A stretch of DNA of 64,000 nucleotides, from contig CAVUYQ010000006.1 of NCBI GenBank assembly GCA_963745765.1, forward strand, positions 27,820 to 91,819, read 5' to 3'. The notes beneath the pieces are model-generated. The model made no database searches and had not been told where the DNA came from. It saw nothing but the letters and a program-made list of their open reading frames with translations. Positions 32,497 through 41,023 of this stretch are shown here, in pieces. How positions within the stretch are numbered: the stretch's first letter is position 1; every line of letters starts with the position of its first letter. This DNA is from Ww85 sp963745765. GTDB taxonomy: Bacteria > Desulfobacterota > Desulfobulbia > Desulfobulbales > Desulfocapsaceae. Position numbers and translations under genes: made by a program.

Positions 32497-33990
32497 ATGT
32501 GGGACAACCTGTTACTCGGCATTGATGCCGTCTGGCATCTCGATGCGATGCTGGGCATTGCCTTTGGTGTCTTGTGGGGCGTTTTCGGCGGAATGATTCC
32601 CGGAATTAACGCCACCGTCGCCATGGCGCTGCTGCTCCCCTTTACCTGGGGCATGGACTCTCATGTTGCTGTTATGATGCTGGCCGGTGTCTATTGCGGA
32701 GGAGAGTATGGTGGATCCATTCCCGCCATTCTCCTGGGGACGCCGGGAACCACACCTGCAGCCTGCACGGTCATCGACGGTTATGAAATGCACAAACAGG
32801 GCAGGACGGGAGTGGCCCTTGGTACTTCACTGATTTCATCGGTTTTCGGCGGTATGTTCGGTGCAATAGCGTTGATTGTGGTTGCCGTTCCTCTGGCTCG
32901 CTTTGCCATCACCTTTGGCCCGTCAGAATACTTTGCCCTGGCATTGCTTGGTCTTACCTTAATTTGTTCCCTGGGAGGGAAAAACGTTTTCAAAGGCATT
33001 CTGGCTGGAATTTTCGGCATCTATATTGCGACCATCGGCTTTGATCCCTTTACCGGCACGCCTCGTTTTACCTTCGGCCTGCTTTCCCTTTCCAGCGGAT
33101 TTGAGATGATTTCCGTAATGATGGGGCTTTTTGCCGTATCAGAATTGCTTTTGCAAGCAGAAACCATGCACGCGGACGATTCGTTCACCTTGAATTCCAA
33201 AGTCAATACGAGGTTTCCCAACTGGAAGGAGATCAAAAGTTTTTTACCCACATCTCTTTTCTCCTCGGTGCTCGGACTGGGCATTGGCGCACTACCCGGC
33301 GCCGGAGCCACAACCGCAGCGTTTGTTGCCTATAGCGAGACGAAGCGCTGGTCAAAGGATCACGATACCTTCGGCCAGGGGAACATAAAAGGAGTAGCGG
33401 CTCCCGAGGCGGCAAATAACGCGGTAACCGGGGGCGCCCTGGTACCGCTGCTGGCACTCGGCATACCGGGCTCGAACTCGACTGCTATCATGCTCGGAGC
33501 CCTTGTAATTCATAATATCACCCCCGGGCCACTGCTTTTCACGCAACATCCGGAAATTCCCTATGGCGTATTCACTTCCCTCATTGCTGCCAACTTCTTT
33601 ATGGCAATCATAGGTTACATGGCCATCAAGGTTGCCATCAAGATTACGAATATATCCAGACCTGTTTTGGTGGCCTGCATCATGGCCCTGGTATTTACCG
33701 GCGCCTACGCCTACAGCAGCGACGTTTTCGATATCTTCGTGACCCTTGGTTTCGGCGTTCTCGGTTATGTCATGAAAAAATACGGTATTCCTCATACTTC
33801 GACCGTATTAGGCTTTGTGCTGGGCTTCATAATGGAAGTCAATATTCGCCGGGCCATCATTATCAGCCAGGGAGACTATATTGCCGCGTTTTTTAATTCA
33901 TCACTGAGCACGATCCTGATAGCTATCGCTTTCGTGTCAGTGGTATTCACCCTCTGGCAAAACATGAAAAAACCGGTATCGATCGATTAG
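32497..33990 (+). CDS. tctA: Tripartite tricarboxylate transporter large membrane subunit (TctA)
   Basis: 497 residues, about 12 membrane spans. Signature regions: GGMIPGINATVAMALLLPFT near the N-terminus, MMLAGVYCGGEYGGSIPAIL then GTPGTTPAACTVIDGYEM, and the second-half repeat GIGALPGAGATTAAFVAYSE with PLLALGIPGSNSTAIML. This is the secondary transporter proper, driven by ion gradients. GGGGGAAAT before the ATG is the ribosome site. Confidence 0.95.
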   Translation: MWDNLLLGIDAVWHLDAMLGIAFGVLWGVFGGMIPGINATVAMALLLPFTWGMDSHVAVMMLAGVYCGGEYGGSIPAILLGTPGTTPAACTVIDGYEMHKQGRTGVALGTSLISSVFGGMFGAIALIVVAVPLARFAITFGPSEYFALALLGLTLICSLGGKNVFKGILAGIFGIYIATIGFDPFTGTPRFTFGLLSLSSGFEMISVMMGLFAVSELLLQAETMHADDSFTLNSKVNTRFPNWKEIKSFLPTSLFSSVLGLGIGALPGAGATTAAFVAYSETKRWSKDHDTFGQGNIKGVAAPEAANNAVTGGALVPLLALGIPGSNSTAIMLGALVIHNITPGPLLFTQHPEIPYGVFTSLIAANFFMAIIGYMAIKVAIKITNISRPVLVACIMALVFTGAYAYSSDVFDIFVTLGFGVLGYVMKKYGIPHTSTVLGFVLGFIMEVNIRRAIIISQGDYIAAFFNSSLSTILIAIAFVSVVFTLWQNMKKPVSID

Positions 33991-34043
33991 GATTCTTACC
34001 TGTATACAAAATAAATGCTTCGATAATTAAGGAGAAGAAACGG

Positions 34044-35129
34044 ATGCTCTATCGTATCGGTATCTTGAAAGGTGACGACATTGGCCTCGAAGTTGTTCCA
34101 GTGGCGGTAAAGGTACTCCAAACCGCAGCAGAACAATATCCCGACATAGAACTTGAGTTGATCGAACTTCCAGTCGGTTATCCCTCTTATCTGAAAAGTG
34201 GAGAGACCTTACCCCAAACCACGCTGGATACGCTGAAAGAACTTGACGGCTGGATACTTGGTCCCATCGGGCACATGGCCTATCCGAAAGATGACCCAAA
34301 GGCGATCAACCCGCACCCTATTCTGCGACGTCAATTTGACCTGATGAGCAATATTCGTCCAGCCAAATCCTTTGCGACGGTACCTGCACTGCACCAGAAT
34401 GTCGACGTGGTCATTATCCGAGAAAACAATGAAGGATTTCAGCCTGACCGCAACATGTTTAAAGGCCAGGCTGAGTTCATGCCGACACCGGACATGGCAC
34501 TTTCAATGCGGGTCATTACCCGGCGCAATTCCGATTTCGTGGCGCGCACTGCCTTTAATCTCGCACGCCAGCGGGCCAAGATGAAAAAAGTTACCGCCAT
34601 TCACAAGAACACCGTGTTCAAGATCGGCTGCGGCCTGTTTGTTGATACCTGCCGGGAGGTTGCGAAGGAATATCCGGATATCACTTTCGATACGGCGGTG
34701 GTCGATACCTTTGCGATGAATCTGGTAATGCGCCCGCAAAACTACGATGTCGCGGTCACCACCAACATGTTCGGTGATATTCTTTCCGATGAGGCCGCCG
34801 GCATTGTCGGCGGCCTCGGCATGGCCCCGGGGCTGTGTGTCGGCCCGGACTATGTCATGGCCCAGGCCACCCATGGATCAGCTCCGGATATTGCCGGGAA
34901 ACATATCGCCAACCCTTACGCGATGATAAAATCGGCGCAGATGATGCTGGCCTGGCTTGGCGAAAAAAAAGGGGATCATTTTGCTGTGCGGGCTGCACAG
35001 GATATCGATAATGGTATCGAAAGCGTGATTGCTGAATTAAAATGGGTTACCCCAGATCTGGGAGGCAGCGTTTCGACGGAAGAAATGGGCAATGCAATCT
35101 GTCAGACCATAACGGGGAATACGTTCTAG
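34044..35129 (+). CDS. Isocitrate/isopropylmalate/tartrate dehydrogenase-family enzyme
   Basis: 361 residues; AAGGAG upstream. NAD(P)-dependent beta-decarboxylating dehydrogenase fold: GILKGDDIGLEVVPVA at the start, RPAKSF then IIRENNEGFQPDRN (substrate region), the catalytic Lys/Asp region AIHKNTVFK, and TTNMFGDILSDEAAGIVGGL (metal-binding Asp residues) followed by ATHGSAPDIAGK. It is the last gene of the tctCBA unit, which suggests it oxidises the imported acid, for example a tartrate- or malate-like compound. Leucine synthesis is unlikely because leuCD and leuA are absent here. Exact substrate unknown. Confidence 0.87.
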   Translation: MLYRIGILKGDDIGLEVVPVAVKVLQTAAEQYPDIELELIELPVGYPSYLKSGETLPQTTLDTLKELDGWILGPIGHMAYPKDDPKAINPHPILRRQFDLMSNIRPAKSFATVPALHQNVDVVIIRENNEGFQPDRNMFKGQAEFMPTPDMALSMRVITRRNSDFVARTAFNLARQRAKMKKVTAIHKNTVFKIGCGLFVDTCREVAKEYPDITFDTAVVDTFAMNLVMRPQNYDVAVTTNMFGDILSDEAAGIVGGLGMAPGLCVGPDYVMAQATHGSAPDIAGKHIANPYAMIKSAQMMLAWLGEKKGDHFAVRAAQDIDNGIESVIAELKWVTPDLGGSVSTEEMGNAICQTITGNTF

Positions 35130-35209
35130 CACCATGTAACAGTAATCAGTTCGCATTTTACGAAGTGATCTACTGGTGGCATCCAACCAAGGAGGCCACC
35201 TGTGCACGG

Positions 35210-35290
35210 GGATACCGAGTTGTTTTGTCAAAAGAAGAACGCGACAAGCTTGAGGCACTTACCAGGAAAGGGAAAATCAAACTCAATGGT
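35210..35290 (+). pseudogene. IS630-type transposase N-terminal remnant
   Basis: Translated, this reads GYRVVLSKEERDKLEAL then TRKGK, very like the N-terminus of IS630-family transposases (YRVxLTxEERxxLEALxxxGK). No further transposase sequence follows. It forms part of an open frame that runs into the molybdopterin gene but has no start of its own. It differs from the intact IS630 element near 58 kb. A decayed insertion between operons. Confidence 0.55.
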
Positions 35291-35446
35291 ATTGATTCCA
35301 GATTTCCTGCGCTCTCATTTTTCCTTACGGTTGACTGGCTAGCCTGTTTTTGTTATAACGACGATTATTACCGGTTGAGCAAGGTTTCAAACTTTTTTTT
35401 TAGCAATGCCTTAAAAAGCAGATTCCTATCACCCACCTCACCTGAT

Positions 35447-35989
35447 ATGAAAAAATTAACTGCTTATTTTGTTCTCTTCGCCTTCTTTTCGCTAGCTGCC
35501 GGAACCCTCGCGGCCGATGAAAACCAAAAGTTCGAATACAATCAGGAGTTCGAAGGGCTTCATATAACTGGCCGGCCCTTCGATCTCGATCCGGCGACCT
35601 ACAGGCTGACCGTTACCGGACTTGTGGAGAACCCCTTGTCCCTTTCCTTCGATGAGGTAAAGGCACTGGCGCAGACGAGCCGCAAAATAACCCTCAACTG
35701 CCCGGGATTTTTTACTGATATCGGGATCTGGAGCGGCGTTTCAGTAAAGACCCTTCTGGATAAGGCCGGGCTGAAAAAAGACGCGAAGATAGTCATTTTT
35801 TCAACGCCCGACGATTCCTATAGAACACGGTTTCCGGTGAGCGAAGCCGTAAAGGACGATATGATCATCGCCTATCAGTTTAACGGCAAAGAATTTCACC
35901 GGGTCCACGGCTTCCCGCTCCGGCTTGCCGCCGGCGGGAAAGAAGGAAGCGACTGGGTGAAGTGGCTCGCCAAGATCATCGTCGAGTGA
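35447..35989 (+). CDS. Exported molybdopterin-binding-domain protein (sulfite oxidase-like fold)
   Basis: 180 residues from the ATG at 35447, where a clear signal peptide starts (KKLTAYFVLFAFFSLAAG, cleavage near AAD); the same frame extends upstream but is not coding there. The mature part is a compact Oxidored_molyb domain: YRLTVTGLVENPLSLSF, then ITLNCPGFFTDIGIWSGV, where the Cys corresponds to the Mo-ligand Cys of the sulfite oxidase family, and FHRVHGFPLRL. Small stand-alone versions are common in anaerobes with unclear function; some may not bind Mo. No redox partner is adjacent. Confidence 0.82.
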   Translation: MKKLTAYFVLFAFFSLAAGTLAADENQKFEYNQEFEGLHITGRPFDLDPATYRLTVTGLVENPLSLSFDEVKALAQTSRKITLNCPGFFTDIGIWSGVSVKTLLDKAGLKKDAKIVIFSTPDDSYRTRFPVSEAVKDDMIIAYQFNGKEFHRVHGFPLRLAAGGKEGSDWVKWLAKIIVE

Positions 35990-35998
35990 TGCCGGGCT

Positions 35999-36148
35999 TC
36001 ATTCGCCGTCGGTTGCCTCGAGGAGTTTGTCTTTAAACGCGTTGTAACCTTTTTCCGCATACCCGCCGACGAGCCATTCGATTATTCCGATCAACATCAA
36101 GGACTGCTGAGCAACATCGACCAGGCTAAAGCTTGATTCCCGGCTCAC
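35999..36148 (-). CDS. Small unknown ORF coupled to KDPG aldolase
   Basis: 49 codons from a GTG at 36148 that overlaps the aldolase stop (GTGA), ending TGA at 35999-36001. The translation contains FSLVDVAQQSLMLIGIIEWL, then GGYAEKGYNAFKDKLLEATD, a plausible helical or membrane-associated small protein. Overlap of start and stop and sensible composition support it, but there is no recognised family. Confidence 0.4.
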   Translation of the reverse strand: MSRESSFSLVDVAQQSLMLIGIIEWLVGGYAEKGYNAFKDKLLEATDGE

Positions 36149-36768
36149 GCCGGCCGTCGTGCTCCCGCCGCTTTCCTGGTTTCCTCGAGGATCAGATCAA
36201 ACCTTCGGCTGTCAATCCAGTCCGGCTTAACCATCCAACTCCCGCCGCAGGCAACGACCTGGGGGTGGGAGAGATATGCTTTTACATTGTCGGTGGATAT
36301 GCCGCCGGTGGGCATAAAATTCATCATGCGGTAGACACCGGCCAAAGCCTTGAGTGAATTAATCCCGCCAAGCGATTCCGCGGGAAAATATTTGACGGTT
36401 GTCAAACCTTCCTCATAGGCCCATTGCAGTTCGGATGGTGTAGCAATCCCGGGGAATACGGCAACGCCCCGATGCAGACACCACTGTACAACCTTTACAC
36501 TGAATCCCGGCGAGACAATAAACGAGGCTCCGGCAGCACAGGCCGCCTCCGCCTGCTCAACATTCAGGACGGTCCCTGCTCCGACAAGAATATCCGATCG
36601 TTTGGCGAGAAGCCCGATGGCAGCGATGCCCTCTTTCGTGCGCAGGGTGATTTCCGCACAGGGCAATCCGCCTTCTACCAGGGCATCGGCGAGCGGCTGC
36701 GCCATCTCACTCCTATCGATTACCACCACCGGGATAATTCCTGTTTTTCGTATCTTCTCTATAATCAT
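36145..36768 (-). CDS. eda: 2-dehydro-3-deoxyphosphogluconate/4-hydroxy-2-oxoglutarate aldolase
   Basis: 207 residues. Class I aldolase splitting KDPG to pyruvate and glyceraldehyde 3-phosphate (Entner-Doudoroff and hexuronate routes). Motifs: AEITLRTKEG (catalytic Glu and Arg), VGAGTVLNVEQA, FIVSPGF, and the Schiff-base lysine in TVKYFPAES, then MPTGGIS. The protein is at family length. Divergent from the LacI regulator, with palindromic operator-like sites in the gap, so probably controlled by it as part of a sugar-acid pathway. Confidence 0.93.
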   Translation of the reverse strand: MIIEKIRKTGIIPVVVIDRSEMAQPLADALVEGGLPCAEITLRTKEGIAAIGLLAKRSDILVGAGTVLNVEQAEAACAAGASFIVSPGFSVKVVQWCLHRGVAVFPGIATPSELQWAYEEGLTTVKYFPAESLGGINSLKALAGVYRMMNFMPTGGISTDNVKAYLSHPQVVACGGSWMVKPDWIDSRRFDLILEETRKAAGARRPA

Positions 36769-36912
36769 AGGGTTGTTCCTCTATTCGCCGTGTCTTGATA
36801 ATCTTCAATGATGCCTTACCAGCAGAGACTCATGCAGCAATCTTTTAGTGAAAGCCAGGCTCAATAAAACATGGAATTAAAGACAATTCAATCCAACATG
36901 GAGGTGCTACTG

Positions 36913-36924
36913 TTTATCGATACA
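36913..36924. promoter_or_regulatory. Operator-like palindrome 1
   Basis: TTTATCGATACA matches 11 of 12 positions of the palindrome TGTATCGATACA, centred on ATCGAT. It lies 145 bases upstream of eda. LacI-family proteins bind such CG-centred palindromes, and the matching site at 37091 supports a real operator pair. Confidence 0.5.
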
Positions 36925-37090
36925 ATTTACCGCGATATTTGCACGTATTCATCAGCAAGTTACATCATCCAAAAGATTTGAAATAATTTCATTACTTACC
37001 ATTATAAACCTGCATATTAAAGGGTTTAACTAAAAACATGATCGCTTTCCGTTTCTTTTTTCCTATTGACACCAGAAGAAACCATGTAAG

Positions 37091-37102
37091 TGTATCGATA
37101 TA
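37091..37102. promoter_or_regulatory. Operator-like palindrome 2
   Basis: TGTATCGATATA, 11 of 12 matches to the palindrome TGTATCGATACA, lies 122 bases before the lacI-type gene and 178 bases from site 1. The rest of the 455-base gap (36769-37223) is noncoding and AT-rich, with TTGACACC at 37067 as a possible -35 element. Confidence 0.5.
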
Positions 37103-37223
37103 CCAAATGAGTCATCTTGCCTGTTTTATGCACTCACCTGAGCCAGCTTGAGCATGATCCGGGGGCGCATCCAGAAATGCTTGAGGAAGAGCATGAGACG
37201 TTTTCTCATGAGTGGGGAAACCG

Positions 37224-38285
37224 ATGCCCAGAACGACCATCACCGATGTTGCCCGTTTAGCCAAGGTCTCAACCAGCAGCGTATCAAACGTGCTGAACGG
37301 CAGATCAAAACGTATGCGGCCTGAGACCAGCGAACGCATCCGGCAGGCTATAAAGAAACTGGGCTATACACCGAATCTTGCAGCCAGGCAGCTCAAAACC
37401 GGCTACTCACCTTTCATCGGCTTGATTGTACCGTCTGTAGCCGATCCTTTTTTTGGTTTTTTTGCCCGCCTTGTTGAAGAAGCTGCTTTATCACGAGGTT
37501 TCCAGGTATTACTCGGCAACTGTGACCGTGATACCGTGCGTGAACTGAGATACGCTGAAGTACTCTGGCGGTCCGGGATACGAGGCATCATCTTTGGTTC
37601 ATCACTGATACAATCCACTCATCTTGAAAGTCTCATCGACAAAGGGATGCACTGTATTGCCTTTAATCGGCCGAATCTGGGTAATGATCGATACATTATC
37701 GACAGCATAGGGGTTGACAACGTTCAGGCTACCAGGTTGATCACCAAGCATTTACTTGCACTCGGTCACCGACGCATCGGTTTCATTTCGGGACCAATTG
37801 ATCCCGTTTGTCGCACAGATCGACTGCATGGTTTTCGTTCAAGCCTGCAAGAAGCTGGTATAGCCTTTGACGAGCAACTTGTATGGGAAGGCTTTACCAA
37901 TAACTTCAGCAACGCCTCAGCCATAGAACTCGGCAGGCAGGGGGCTCATTACCTGCTCAGCAAACCTGAGAGGCCCACAGCTATTATTGCCATCAATGAC
38001 ATGCTCGCTTTCGGCGTATATGGAGGCGCCCGCGATCTTGGTATACCTATTCCGACTGACCTCTCAGTCACCGGTATCGATGACATCACCTTAACGGATG
38101 TGGTCGAGCCGCCGCTGACAACCGTGCAACAGCCTGTACGTGATATTACCCGCCTTGCCGTAGAACGTCTTATCAATCGACTGGAGGAGAGCAGCACTCA
38201 GACTCCGGTTCACTTGATGTTGTCTCCCAAACTAATAGTGAGGGCTTCAACCGCTCAATATCATCAGAAAAATATAACATTATAG
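37224..38285 (+). CDS. LacI-family transcriptional regulator
   Basis: 353 residues from the ATG at 37224, with GGGGA upstream (a GTG at 37212 is also possible). The N-terminal HTH reads TTITDVARLAKVSTSSVSNV followed by the hinge helix LAARQLKTG. The periplasmic-binding-like effector domain follows: IGLIVPSVADPFFG, ARLVEEAA, HRRIGFISGP, AIIAINDMLAFG, VTGIDD. Probably senses a sugar acid and controls eda (divergent) and the SDR-TRAP genes downstream, since the SDR starts 9 bases after its stop. Confidence 0.93.
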   Translation: MPRTTITDVARLAKVSTSSVSNVLNGRSKRMRPETSERIRQAIKKLGYTPNLAARQLKTGYSPFIGLIVPSVADPFFGFFARLVEEAALSRGFQVLLGNCDRDTVRELRYAEVLWRSGIRGIIFGSSLIQSTHLESLIDKGMHCIAFNRPNLGNDRYIIDSIGVDNVQATRLITKHLLALGHRRIGFISGPIDPVCRTDRLHGFRSSLQEAGIAFDEQLVWEGFTNNFSNASAIELGRQGAHYLLSKPERPTAIIAINDMLAFGVYGGARDLGIPIPTDLSVTGIDDITLTDVVEPPLTTVQQPVRDITRLAVERLINRLEESSTQTPVHLMLSPKLIVRASTAQYHQKNITL

Positions 38286-38294
38286 GAACTCATC

Positions 38295-39059
38295 ATGAAA
38301 CTGGATCTCACAGGAAAAACAGCCTTTGTAACCGGCGGGAATCTCGGCATTGGCCGGGCGATCGCACTTTCCCTGGCGCGCTGCGGAGTTGACGTAGCAC
38401 TCAGCTATTACTCGCACCGGCAAGAGGGCGAGCAGACCGTCAAGGACATCGAAAAGATGGGTCGAAAAGCCTTCGCTTTTCAGCTGGATGCCACGAATAG
38501 TGCCCAGGTAAAAGAAGTCGTTGACCAGGTTGCCCACGCACTTGGCGGCCATATCGATATACTGATGAATAATGCCGGTCACCTGGTCAAACGATCTCCT
38601 ATCGCTGACATGACCGATGAGCATTGGTTCACCACGATGAACGTTAATGTGACTTCTACCTTTTTCTGTACACGTGCCGTATTACCCTACATGAATACCG
38701 GCTGGGGCCGGATCGTTAATATGTCCTCACTGGCAGCCCGAAACGGCGGCGGCAACGGTGCTACTGCATATGCCGCCGCAAAGGGGGCAATTATTGCCTT
38801 CACCCGGGGGCTGTGCAAGGAAGTCGCGGATCAGGGAATCACCGTGAATGCAGTAGCCCCGGGCTTGATTCTTGAGACCCCGTTCCATAAAACATTTAAT
38901 ACCGACGCGGGCATCCAGGGAGCGATCAACAGCACACCGTTAAAACGCGGTGGCACCCCGGATGATGTTGCCGGAGCTATTCTCTACTTTGTTTCAGAAC
39001 TTGGCTCCTTTATTACCGGAGAAATTCTTGAAATAAATGGCGGCCTGTATTTTGCGTGA
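38295..39059 (+). CDS. Short-chain dehydrogenase/reductase (sugar-acid type)
   Basis: 254 residues. Classical SDR: cofactor motif TGGNLGIG (13-20), NNAG (92-95), catalytic Ser in NMSSLAAR (near 144), Tyr159 and Lys163 in YAAAKGA. It resembles gluconate/2-keto-sugar-acid or 3-oxoacyl-type reductases. Between a LacI regulator and TRAP transporter genes and near eda, it more likely oxidises a sugar acid or polyol than acts in fatty acid synthesis. AGGAAC upstream of the ATG. Confidence 0.9.
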   Translation: MKLDLTGKTAFVTGGNLGIGRAIALSLARCGVDVALSYYSHRQEGEQTVKDIEKMGRKAFAFQLDATNSAQVKEVVDQVAHALGGHIDILMNNAGHLVKRSPIADMTDEHWFTTMNVNVTSTFFCTRAVLPYMNTGWGRIVNMSSLAARNGGGNGATAYAAAKGAIIAFTRGLCKEVADQGITVNAVAPGLILETPFHKTFNTDAGIQGAINSTPLKRGGTPDDVAGAILYFVSELGSFITGEILEINGGLYFA

Positions 39060-39319
39060 TTAAATTCGCAGAAACGTAGAGAAAAATAATACTGCACTAT
39101 TACATTTGGACAGCTTGACATTCAGACAAAAAGGTGATGAGAGGGTCTATTCAAATTTCATAAAAAAACAAAGGAGGGGTAAAAACAGCAAAGTGCAGTA
39201 CAGGGAGAACTCGTTTTGGAAAAATGTTCAGCAAAGTTATTGGGGATTAACACCTGACTTATCAGGCGCCCTAACGGTAAAAGCATGCATCGGCATGCAT
39301 AGAAAAGAGGATGTCAAAA

Positions 39320-40448
39320 ATGAATTATTTCAAGAAGATTGTTCTCGCAAGCGCAGCTGCAGCTCTGCTAATCGGCTTTTCTGTTTCAGCCCAGGCTAAA
39401 GAATGGCGAGGCTGGAATATCCATGTGGCCGGCTACCCGAATACGGTTGCAATGGATAAGTTTGCCGAATTATTGAAAGAAAAGTCCGGCGGAAAAATGA
39501 CGCTTGAAGATGTACCACGCCGGCACTCTCGGCAGCCAGCCTGATGCCATTGAGCAGGTTCGCCTCGGTGCCCTGGAGATTGCCAACTTCAACCTGGGCC
39601 CGATTGGCCCGATCGTTCCTGAGGCGAATGTCGTTTCCTTGCCTTTTATTTTTAAAGATACCGATCACATGTGGCGCGTTCTTGACGGCAAAGCCGGCGA
39701 CATGATCAACGAAGGTATGGAGAAAAAAGGCCTTATTGCCCTGGCCTGGTACGACGCCGGCGCACGTTCCTTCTACAACTCCAAGAAGCCCATAAAGATT
39801 CCTGCTGATGTTGTCGGCATGAAAATCCGGGTCATGAACAATGATCTCTACTCCGGCATGATTTCAGCCCTTGGTGGCAATCCGTCGCCGATGGCTTTTT
39901 CGGAAGTATACCAGTCGCTGAAAACCGGTGTTGTTGACGGTGCTGAAAACAACTGTCCGTCCTATGAGTCAACCGGCCATTACGAGGTCGCTCCTTTTTA
40001 CTCCAACTCCCAGCACCTGATCATCCCCGAGACCGTCTGTATCAATGCTGACGTGTACAATTCACTATCTGCAGATGACCAGAAGATCTTGAAAGAAGCT
40101 GCCCAGGAATCCGCATTACTTCAGCGTGAGCTCTGGAAGGAACGGGAAAAAGCCAGCGAGGAAAAAGTCATGGCAGGGGGCGCCAAGTTCAATGAGATCC
40201 CTGACAAAAGTGCTTTCCAGGCAGCAATGAAGCCCGTGTATGACAAGTTCCTGGCGGACAATCCAGGATTGAAGCCGCTGGTCGAACTGATCCAGAACAC
40301 ACCTGATAGCTCTGTTGATAATGGCCACGATCATCGCTGTTTCTCTCTGTTTTCAGGAAGGAGCGATGATCCTCGGTACTTTGCTGTTCAAGTGACAGAA
40401 AATATCCTATCGGGTATTCCGAATGTCCACCGAGAAATCATCATCTGA
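39320..40448 (+). CDS. dctP: TRAP transporter solute-binding protein DctP (frameshifted)
   Basis: Periplasmic binding protein for a carboxylate. It starts at 39320 with GAGG upstream and a signal peptide KKIVLASAAAALLIGFSVSA ending AQA. The first frame stops at 39544; the next begins correctly with MYHAGTLGSQPDAIEQV, so there is an indel near 39510. The second part is a normal DctP: FIFKDTDHMWRVL, GMKIRVMNN, SEVYQSLKTGVVDGAENN. The C-terminus overruns the usual end (IQNT near 40300) by about 47 atypical residues, implying another indel by the TGA at 40304. The 260 bases upstream hold no gene. Confidence 0.8.
40329..40371 (+). other. Hairpin between dctP and dctQ
   Basis: GATCATCGCT (40329-40338) and AGCGATGATC (40362-40371) form a perfect 10-bp stem in the expected dctP-dctQ spacer. 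It probably protects the dctP message or lowers downstream expression. Confidence 0.5.
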
Positions 40449-40945
40449 AAATCGCATATGACAGTTTTTTGGACTATATCAGCACCATCAATACCATATT
40501 GACCGGTATCGCTCTGGTCTTCATGACGGCTATTTTCGGGTGGCTGGTCTTCGGTCGTTATGTGCTCAATTCCACGCCGACCTGGGTAGAACAGGTCTCC
40601 TTGTTGTTGGTCGTTTATATTGGCTTTTTGGGCGCATCGGTCGGGGTGCATAAAAAGACCCACCTGGGCGTTTCGGTGTTCCGGGAAATCAGCCCGAAGC
40701 CGATTCGGCGTATTTTCGATTTTTTATCATATAGCATCATGGTCGCATTCGGCCTGATAATGATCGTCTACGGTTATAAACTGACTGTATTCAAGTGGAC
40801 GACACGAGATCCCCCTTATCCATATCTCTGAGGGGCTGGCGAGCATTGCCCATCATGCTGAGCGGAATTTTCTTGTTTTCTTCACATAGGTCACCTTATC
40901 CATTTTTTTAACGACACAGATAAGGGAGCGACAACTCCCGGCTAG
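40423..40945 (+). pseudogene. dctQ: TRAP transporter small membrane subunit DctQ, multiply frameshifted
   Basis: The start ATG at 40423 reads STEKSSSENRI and stops, while the adjacent frame continues DSFLDYISTINTILTGIAL. The main piece (40469-40831) has the DctQ spans FMTAIFGWLVFGRYVLN, WVEQVSLLLVVYIGFLGASV and FDFLSYSIMVAFGLIMIVY. After KWTT the frame shifts again (EIPLIHISEGLASI), then again (PIMLSGIFL), and the tail HLIHFFNDTDKGATTPG ends at TAG 40943-40945. At least four indels lie in 520 bases. This is more than elsewhere in the window and suggests real decay or poor local sequence. Confidence 0.7.
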
Positions 40946-41023
40946 CGGGATAAGTGGTTTGACGATTTTTCTGAAAGCAGGATACATTTTTATCATGCAG
41001 AATAAACAGGAGATCTTTGATTA

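Noticed and set aside
35042..35446. A 315-codon frame starting inside the dehydrogenase gene and running into the molybdopterin protein
   Set aside because: The upstream part overlaps a real gene and a transposase remnant; a signal peptide and natural start occur at 35447.
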